Positions 50,685 to 59,600 of a stretch of 64,000 nt of DNA are shown in pieces. The notes under the pieces are model-generated. The model saw nothing but the letters and a program-made list of their open reading frames with translations, had not been told where the DNA came from and ran no database searches. The stretch covers positions 1,260,001 through 1,324,000 of the forward strand of contig OU342821.1 of the NCBI GenBank assembly GCA_910591455.2, in the 5' to 3' direction. The stretch comes from Pholis gunnellus (lineage: Eukaryota > Chordata > Actinopteri > Perciformes > Pholidae). The position numbers were made by a program, and so were the translations under genes. Position 1 is the first letter of the stretch. Each line of letters starts with the position of its first letter.

Positions 50685-53600
50685 GCAACACATTCTCACT
50701 TCCAACTCAAATACCACAGCTTGGTCAGTGGCCCTACACTTCAAAATGATGACGCTCTACGTGTCTAGTGTTCTAGTGTTTATACTAAACTACTTCACCT
50801 GACTTCATCCTTTACTCCCACCATGACTACGGACATGTAGAGAGTCATAGTTTGACGCGTAGGGTCACTGACAAGCTAACGGGTTTGATGACTTGGCAGT
50901 GAGAGGGGGCTGTTCAAGGAGTCATTATATTCAACAAAACATCCCTCTCCCTCATGAAAATAAGACTCTCTTCAGTTGTGTTTTGTGTATTTTATAGCCA
51001 ACGCAGAAACGGCTCACCGGGCCAGTACTTGGCAATAAAGGCTGATACCTAAATTCCAAAGAAGAAGATTCTGAGCTTGCTTAGTGAGCTTATTTCCCTT
51101 TGGCGGTGTTAACAAATAGTCAACAATAGTAAAGCAATAGCTAAATATTTGTACATGCTTAATTTAGCTTAGCGTCACTTTCAAGCAGCAACCCTCCTGA
51201 AGAGTGAAGCCAATGCGAAAGTGTCTTAAATCTGCATTCTTTTAAATTGCCATCAGGGGGCGACTCCTTGGTTACAAAAAGAAGTCAGATTGTATAGAAG
51301 TCTATGAGAAAATGACTCACTTGATTTATTACCTCAATAAACGTGTTCAACATCAGTTTGTGATCTAAACATGATGTTCATTTAGTAATATACTGTCCCA
51401 TTAAGATTAAAATAGACCATAAAGCGGAATATGCTGTATTGCGGAGCTACCTTGTGATTGACAGGTCGCTACCGCTACCAGAGCCATATATTGCGTATCT
51501 ACGTCACTCCTTTGCAGTCCAAATATGGTCACTACTGTTCACTGATTGCAAAAAGTCAACATGGCGACTATGGAAATAGTATCAACCAAGCTCAATATGG
51601 TCAGAGTACAGTTAAACCAGTTGACAAATATCAGTACGATTGCTTTATGGTACAGATATCCATGGTGACCAGAAGATGAACATCGTATCTGCATTGTTGA
51701 TCCCCTGACTTTTTTCTTTATAGAGAAAAAAGTCAGGGGATCAGAATCATATAAAAAATGTCCAACTTCTCGATACATTAGTTAATGATTGAATGAGTAA
51801 GCTTTGATTGCGGTAAAGTAATTGGCCGTTCTGTGTAAGTGATATTGAGAACGAGGATGTCGTCTTCCCACACAGTTAGCTAGCTACCGAGCTACGGTCA
51901 ACAGAAATAGCGCCAGAAAAACTGCTGCATAAATGGCGACAAAAAGTTAGACGCAAGTCATTTGAAAGTAGGTAGGCCTAACCAGATTTTCAAGCTTCGT
52001 AATTTGGTTAATATGATGGTATAGATGACAGCTGTCCAGCACGTTTCCACAGCACTTCCACCCTGCACCTTTGTAAAGATGTGACCCTAACATCCGAATA
52101 GGGGCGCGTTCTATTGAAGCGCGGCTGGCGAACGCCTTTTTTTCCTGATTCTCAAGAAAATAAAAAATATATATAAAGAGCTGACAAAAATAAACAAGAG
52201 CTAAAAATGCTGCTCTCAAATGCCGGCTGACAAACTGAACATCGCTCAAATTAGTTCTATACTTACTGCGTTCTTTTGTTGTCACTTTACTTCCATAAAT
52301 CCCTACAGTGTGTTAGTGAGATGTTGTTCAACCGTGAGCTCTACTGGAGGAATAAAAACAATGGCAGAAGATATTCCCTCTTTTATTTTCATTTTTTGTC
52401 TCTTTCCCCCCTTTTACGTTCCCATCTTACTGTCGGTTTTTCTGGTTCTTTTAATCTCTCATTCCTCTGCCTCCATGGCTCATCCTGTCATTCTCTCTTT
52501 GATCGCCTGCAGCAGTGTAAAGAGAAAACAAAATACCCGCCTACGGTACATATGATCCCTGGACAGTATGTGCGTGTGTGTGTGTGTGGAGGTGTTTGTT
52601 GCGTGTGTTCCTGCTTTCTGTAGGTGTGTATCACCTCTGTGTGTGTGTGTGGGTGTATACTTCCATAATGGTTCTGTTTACACGCCCAGGTGGCCTCAGA
52701 TTAACATTGATTTTCAGCTCCTGGAAAGCTTTCGCTCAGAAATAGCGAGCCCAAGGCGACGCTCGGCTCGACTCCCAGAGACCTCCCTCCCCCTCCCGCT
52801 CGCCCTGTGACCCCCCATCCCATCCCCAACACAGAGCACTCAGAGCCGGGGTAGTGCTACCTCCACCGATTCCCACCTCCTCCTCTCCATCAATGAGGGG
52901 AAAAAAACTCGAGAGCAATGGTGTTTAATGTTCATGGTTTGCCTTGTTTGTGTGTGTTTATCCGGGCCTGAATGAAAAGAATGAGATGTTTTCACGGCTT
53001 AATTGGATTGTTGTGGCGAGAGGAGAGAGCGAGAGAGATACACTTGAACAGACTAAAGCAGAGGTCTTCAACAGGGGGTCCGCGACCCCTAGGGGGTCCG
53101 CGGAGGTACTGCAGGGGGTCCGCGAAATTTTTGGTTGATTAGACAATTATTTTAATAGTTCTGTATTGTATGCAAGATAACAGGTGTGTTTATGCATGAC
53201 AGTGGCACTAATAGGTCATCACTCACTTTCGTTTCCACATTGATGCTTAAAATAAAAACGTCTATTTGAACAGGTTGTATGCGTGATTATCATGCAATTG
53301 ACAGACAATGTTGATATGGTCATTGGTATCAGCTGAAGGTATGTTTCTAAATGTCAGTGGCACGGCCCCCCTACTCACTGTACCTGCACATGTTTAAAAT
53401 AACAACATGAATATATCAACCTGTGTATTATTTGAATAGCTTAGTATTGAATGGATAACAACAGTTTATACATGGCACTGAGCCCAATTTAATATAACAC
53501 AATTTTACACAATATATATAGTCGGGGGTCCCTGCTCCATCTCTCTATCAGTTTAGGGGTCCTTGGCCTGAATAACGTTGAAGACCTCTGAACTAAAGGT

Positions 53601-56600
53601 TGATTCTCCAGTATATAAGATGGATTGAAGGCTGCTCTGAAAAAAGATTTGCCTGACACCAGTTCTAATGTACCTGATGTTGGAGCAGGTGTTGAAAGCG
53701 TCCAAAGAAAAAAGGTGGACTGACATTTTTTCATTTTCCAACACAACCCCCTATCTCACTGGATCCTGCCATTGACAACCAGGCAGAGGATCAGGGGGCG
53801 ACTTCTCCTAATGCAAAAGGAAGTCTGATTGTATAGAAGTCTATGAGAAAATGACTCTACTGTAAACATGTGTTTATGGTCTCAATCTCTAGTTTCAAGT
53901 CTTCTTCAATACAGCATGATGTTCATTTAGTAAATTATGATCCATGTAGAGTCAAATAGACCATAAAGCAGGGGATGTTTTAGGGCGGGGCTTACTGTGA
54001 TTGACAGGCTGCTGCCGCTACCAGAGATGTATACAGTGTCTCTACGTCACTCCTCCGCATTTCAAATATGGTCACTTCCGTTTATCGGTTGCATAAAACA
54101 ACAACATGGTGAAGACCTTACTCTAAGATGGCGAAATCGCCGAACTCAAGGCTTCAAAACATCAGTCCACAAACCAATGGGTGAAGTCGCTATGACTACA
54201 TCCACTTTTTATATACAGTCTATGGTGACGACTCCAGTGACAATTCTTTCTGACCAATCGGTGGTCTACATGAGCCTTCCACTTAGCACTCATTGTATTC
54301 GTATTAGGTTGTTGCACTTATTTTATTTGTATTAGCTTGTTGCACTTATTGTATGTTTGTTTCTGCACTGTAGGTTTGCTCTGGTTTATGCTCTTAGATA
54401 CTTGTTTAGCAAAGGAGATGTACTTATGACTTCTGGTGACTAGTAGTTCTCTTGAATACCGATGTTGAATGCACTTCTTGTAAGTCGCTTTGGATAAAAG
54501 CGTCTGCTAAATGACTGTAATGTAATGTAATGTAATACATTGTTCTGAGTCCACCCTTTGGTATTGGCTCAGCCAGCTTGGAACTTCCACAGAGGTGGTA
54601 CCATTAAAAGAACCACCAGGTACAAATCCACAACTTTTGTCAAAAAAGAACAGTTCCAAGCGGGTCGAGCCATGCTGTACCATGCAGAGTAAATGAGGCA
54701 TAATAAAGACGCTGTTGGGTTGCATCATGGGAAATGTAGGATCCAGTATTTTTGGAGGTTGAACCATGATAGAGACTGAAAGCCAGGAAGTCTTTTTCTT
54801 CAATTTCAACTATTCTTTTATTTATTTCCGTTTTGTGTAAGTCCCCTAAAATATGGAATCGCTTAATGCTTTTGCAGAGTTGAGACAAGTTGCAACATAC
54901 GTTCGTTTGATGAAAACCCAGAGCAAACATGGTGTGAAAACATTTTTGTCATGGCGTGAAAACCTGAACCCCTGTCCTTGGAGTCAAAGCGTCTAGCTTT
55001 GTATTCTCTTTGTGTTTCTGTTTTGAGCTTGAGCAGATGCTAGGTGTTTTCTCCTTCCACCCCCTGCTCCCTCCTTTTATATCAATATTTAAACTGAGAC
55101 TTTCTCTTTTTAAATGGAGCCTCCAAAGCCCATCTGCAGAGTAAAGTATGATGGTGGGCAGTTACTCACCTAAATTGGCCTCAATGTGCGGCTTAATGCT
55201 GGAAGCTGTAATGGGATTGTCTGGCTCAATGTCTGATACCCAGAAAAAGACATTTCAAGCCACAGCTGGAGGTAAACGCAGAGCCAGCTGTGATGGATGT
55301 TTCTAAGTGTACACATTCATCTGTCCTCAGAGGGCACATGTTATTACCAATAAAAAGCTTTAAGATAGTTAAATATGGTTATGTTCAACATTTAGAGAAA
55401 GACAGAGTTTTTTTTTTTTATCGTCATTCTCAAATCGTACACTTTATTTTATTTTCTGCAATGTTCATTACAACCACACTATACAGCAGCCTCACCAGTT
55501 TGTCCTTAGGAGTAGCACTACAGGGAAGGTCAACAAAATCATTAGGATTCATTCCCACACTGAGAATATATAAAAAAAAACATATTACCTCAGTCTAAAA
55601 TAAATAAACGAATACGAACATGACTTGAAAATATAAAAAGTCATTATCAGAGATCAGTCATGTAATGACTAAAGCATTGTGCTGGGGATGTTGAGCTGAA
55701 AAAGCAGGTAAAAGCTCTGCTTTCATATCATGCGACCTGTTAATACCCACCTCATGTCAAGAAGGTGAGATGGGAGATAAGGGAGAAAAACGATTTTTCA
55801 AAAGACTTTGAACCTTCAGGCGTGGCGTAAAGATGGAGCTGTGGTGGGGGGGGGGTATTTGTCCACAATCTGCAGGCATCTGAAAGAATCTTTAAAATGT
55901 TTAAAAGATGGTGAAGTGGTCAGAATGTGCACTGAAACTGTAATACAGCTACGGTTTGCAGATTTGTTTCAGTGTAGCTCATGTCCCATTTCTAACAGGA
56001 GAAGAAAAAAAGAGGATAAAAGAAAACTGACAAATATTTAAAAAATCGTGAGGTAGGAAGTGAAATATGTGATGTTAGGATTATGAGATACCTAATCAGA
56101 TATTTGGGGAAATCCAAATTATCAGTCAATCAATCTATCTCAAAGGTTAAGAGCTATATATCAGAATTATGCGATATCACTGCAAAAATTGTGAGCCAGA
56201 CAAAATGTCTCCTTTTAAAATCCAATATATGTATAAAAACATTTGATTTACTAAATTAAGATTTTGTGTTTCTCTAGATTAATCAGAATTAGGAGAGATT
56301 ATGAGATTTGTAAATGAATATATTCACATACAATTCCTGGAAATAGAATTTACACTATGACTTAACTTCTCGTCATTTTAAAATTAATTTATTTTTAATT
56401 TAAGGGGGCAGCATTTTGAATTTATTTATTATATTGACTTATTGAAATTAGATTTGTATCTAAATTTGAAAGAAGAGTGAGTGTATTATAACTTTTGACT
56501 CATTTTTTCCCTGGCGCTGATGTGCCTCCATACCTTTAGAATGAATGCGGATGTAGCATTGATTGGTTCGGAAATACTTTCCATCTGTGACAATTTGTAT

Positions 56601-59600
56601 TCCTCACAGATTTTGAACAAATTATGAGATGAAGACACAATTTTGGAAAATACTTAGAGCTACTTTCCTAAAGTTTACCCGTCTTCCTGACCGTTGAGGG
56701 AGCCAAGTGCACAGACGGGTAGACATCAAACAGACATGAGGAGAAAATACAAAAGAAGATAAAAACAGGCAGACAATGAAACACCAAACTCCTGTGTGGA
56801 GCGGAGGAGATGTCTGCTCTCTCTCCCTCCAGAGACACGATGTCTCCTCAAAGACGCTTCTCATCCTAAACTGTATTTACTTCAAACCGATCAATACCCC
56901 CCCCACCCCCCTTCCATCCTCACCTCCTATCGCTGCAAATCTTTCCATCTTTGCCTTCGACCCAGGAACAGAGACAGACACCACTGATGTGACCCCCGGC
57001 AGGCATTTCACACCTCCACACCTGCTTGTCTGGTAAATATATCCACCTCTCTGAGCAGATGAGCCGCGCCCCCCCCCCTCCCCCGAGGGCGCGTCAGGCA
57101 CCGTGAAACTCTTTTATGGCTTTCTCCACTGTGGATGTGTAACCTTTGCTTCGTCTCTGTACTGCCGCAGCTCCTTGTGGGTTTTTTTTCCACAAAATGT
57201 CTTTTTTTCTGGAGCTCAGCTCGGTCTGCATTCAGTCTGACAGCAGCGTGCTGAGAAGTCATAAAAACACATTCGGTTCTACTTCATTTTTAAAATAAAG
57301 CTGGCAGGGATCTCTACACCGCATTTACAGACATTCCGAATCACACAAGGTCAGTACGACTGTGAGTAAAACAGACCCACTGGGACTGAACGATACAGAG
57401 ACGGTCTTGAGCGACTCTGGCACCCCTGTACGGTCATGAAGCTCCACACAACAGTAAAGTTTGGATGGATGAAAAACGAAGCTACAAGCATAGACTGTAA
57501 GGAATGGACGTTATCGTCGTGACCTCACACATTGGTTTGTGGCCTATGGTTCTGATGCCTTGAGTTCCGCATTTTGGTGATCGCCATCTTGAATTTTTGC
57601 AACCACAGTGTAGTGATCATATTTGGACTGCAGAGGAGTGACGTAGGGACGCCGTATACTGCTCTGGTTACAACCTGTCAATCACAATGTAGCCCCGCCC
57701 TAAAGCATACCCTGCTTTATGGTCTGTTTGACTCTAAATGGACCATCATCTACTAAATGAACATCATGCTGTATTGAAGAAGACTTGAAACTAGAGATTG
57801 AGACCATAAACTCATGTTTACAATGTTTACTGAGGTAATAAATCAAGAGAGAAGTAGAGTCATTTTCTCATAGACTTCTATACAATCAGACTTCTTTTTG
57901 CCACCAGATGAGTCGCCCTCTGATGGCCATCAGAGAGAATGCAAGTTTAAAGCACTTCCACAATGGCTTCAATTTTCAGAACCGGAGGTTGCCGTCTCGA
58001 CAAAAAATATAAATGGCGATTCCTCCTACTCGTGTTGCAAAATATCCAAAGATATGAAGGTGGTCTGGTTGACTTTCTGATCAGATCAATACGAGGTGTA
58101 AATGACATCTGTAGTTTGATCGAACACATAAAATGTAATCCTCCCATCGAGCTGAAAGGTCACCTAACCCCCCCCCCCCCCCCCCCCCCCCCGACACACA
58201 CTCTTAAAAGTAAGTTGATGAGTAGCTAGCCAAGTTATCAAAGGTTCTCTTCTGCCACTGCTTACCTTCTTATAGTGTAAGTAACGTCAGCCAAGTCAGC
58301 TAGGCTAAAAGTAGACTCCCTCCCTCACTTAACACAGTTTCAAGTTTCTGCAAGTTGATTTGAATGAATGGAAACCAAGGAAACAAGACCAGTGAAGTAC
58401 AAAGGGTGTGTAGTTAATGGACTTCAATGTTTCTTATTACCAGCAAAAACTCAGTGTACAGGTAAATCACAGCAGATGAGGACTTTATCTTCATAGGGGA
58501 AGAATTGCTGGAATAGAAATACTTAGCGCTGTTCTCAGCTGGAATCCTAAGGTAGATTTTTTTTACTTAAATTTTGTCATGCTGTTTGCATAAAAGCAGG
58601 ATATGATTCAACAGTTTGAAATACATCTTTACTCTCAGCAGGAGGTTGTGCAAGCAGACGGTTTCTGCACAGTGTTTGTGGGTAAAATCAGTGACATCTA
58701 ACTTAACTCCATCCTTGTTCTTAAGTGAAGACGCTCCTCGAAGGACAGATTTTAGTTTAGACACACAACCGTATGCAATTTAAATTTGTAACCACGTGGA
58801 AGTCGGTTGGTCCTTTTCAACTGCAGGAACTTTGACCAGGATCTCAGAAACTGTTTTAGTGACCTCAAACTTTCCAACATAATGCTTGCAAAACGTTGTT
58901 TTGTTTTGTCCTAACTAATCAGCAGTGAGCGGACGTATCTGTCTCGCCAGCATCATTTTCACTCAACCCAGATGTGGTAGTGGTTGCCAGAAGCAATTAA
59001 CTTATATTTAATTAAAAACAAGAGTTTTCTTGTCTGTAAGTTGACTTACCCGTACAGCTGCGTTTGTCTCATTGATGACATCAAAATTCTTAATCCCAAC
59101 CAAGCCCTGATTGCTCAATTGTTTCTCCAACCAGCCAACCAGCCATCAATGAGCACAACATCAGACCGGTGGCTGCGTTAGACTTTCTCCCTGTCAGACA
59201 TTTTGACTGGAGCGGATCGGACTGAACCACGAGGGCCGTTCCGAATGTCTTTCTTCTACATTCAAAGCTTCTACTGAGGTTTTTGAGAATGAACCTTTGA
59301 ATATCTGTCAATACATTAGTCAGCCTCCCATTGTGTGTGTTGCACAACTTCCTTAGACTATCTGGTTTTTAAAATGTAATTTGGGACAGTTTTGCAGTTA
59401 TTGTTCAAAGATTGGATCATTATGACTATGTAGAAGCTAGTGTAAACAGGACAGAATCTTCCAAGACACTCACAAACATACGAGACAAAGGTTGGGTTCT
59501 TTTCGTGTAGAAGTCCCTTCCACTCCTATGTATCTTGTTTTACTGGATGGGTGGATAAAGTGTCTTATTTTGACACCTGAGACCACCATTTGTTTCCTGT

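Noticed and set aside
52220..52623. Two ~110-residue hydrophobic frames
   Set aside because: No signal of a known family, no splice context, low-complexity pyrimidine-rich sequence in an intron.
58780..58960. Minus-strand stretch reading KFEVTKTVSEILVKVPAVEK
   Set aside because: It hints at a transposon or retrotransposon relic, but it is too short and unmatched by any motif that I can name.
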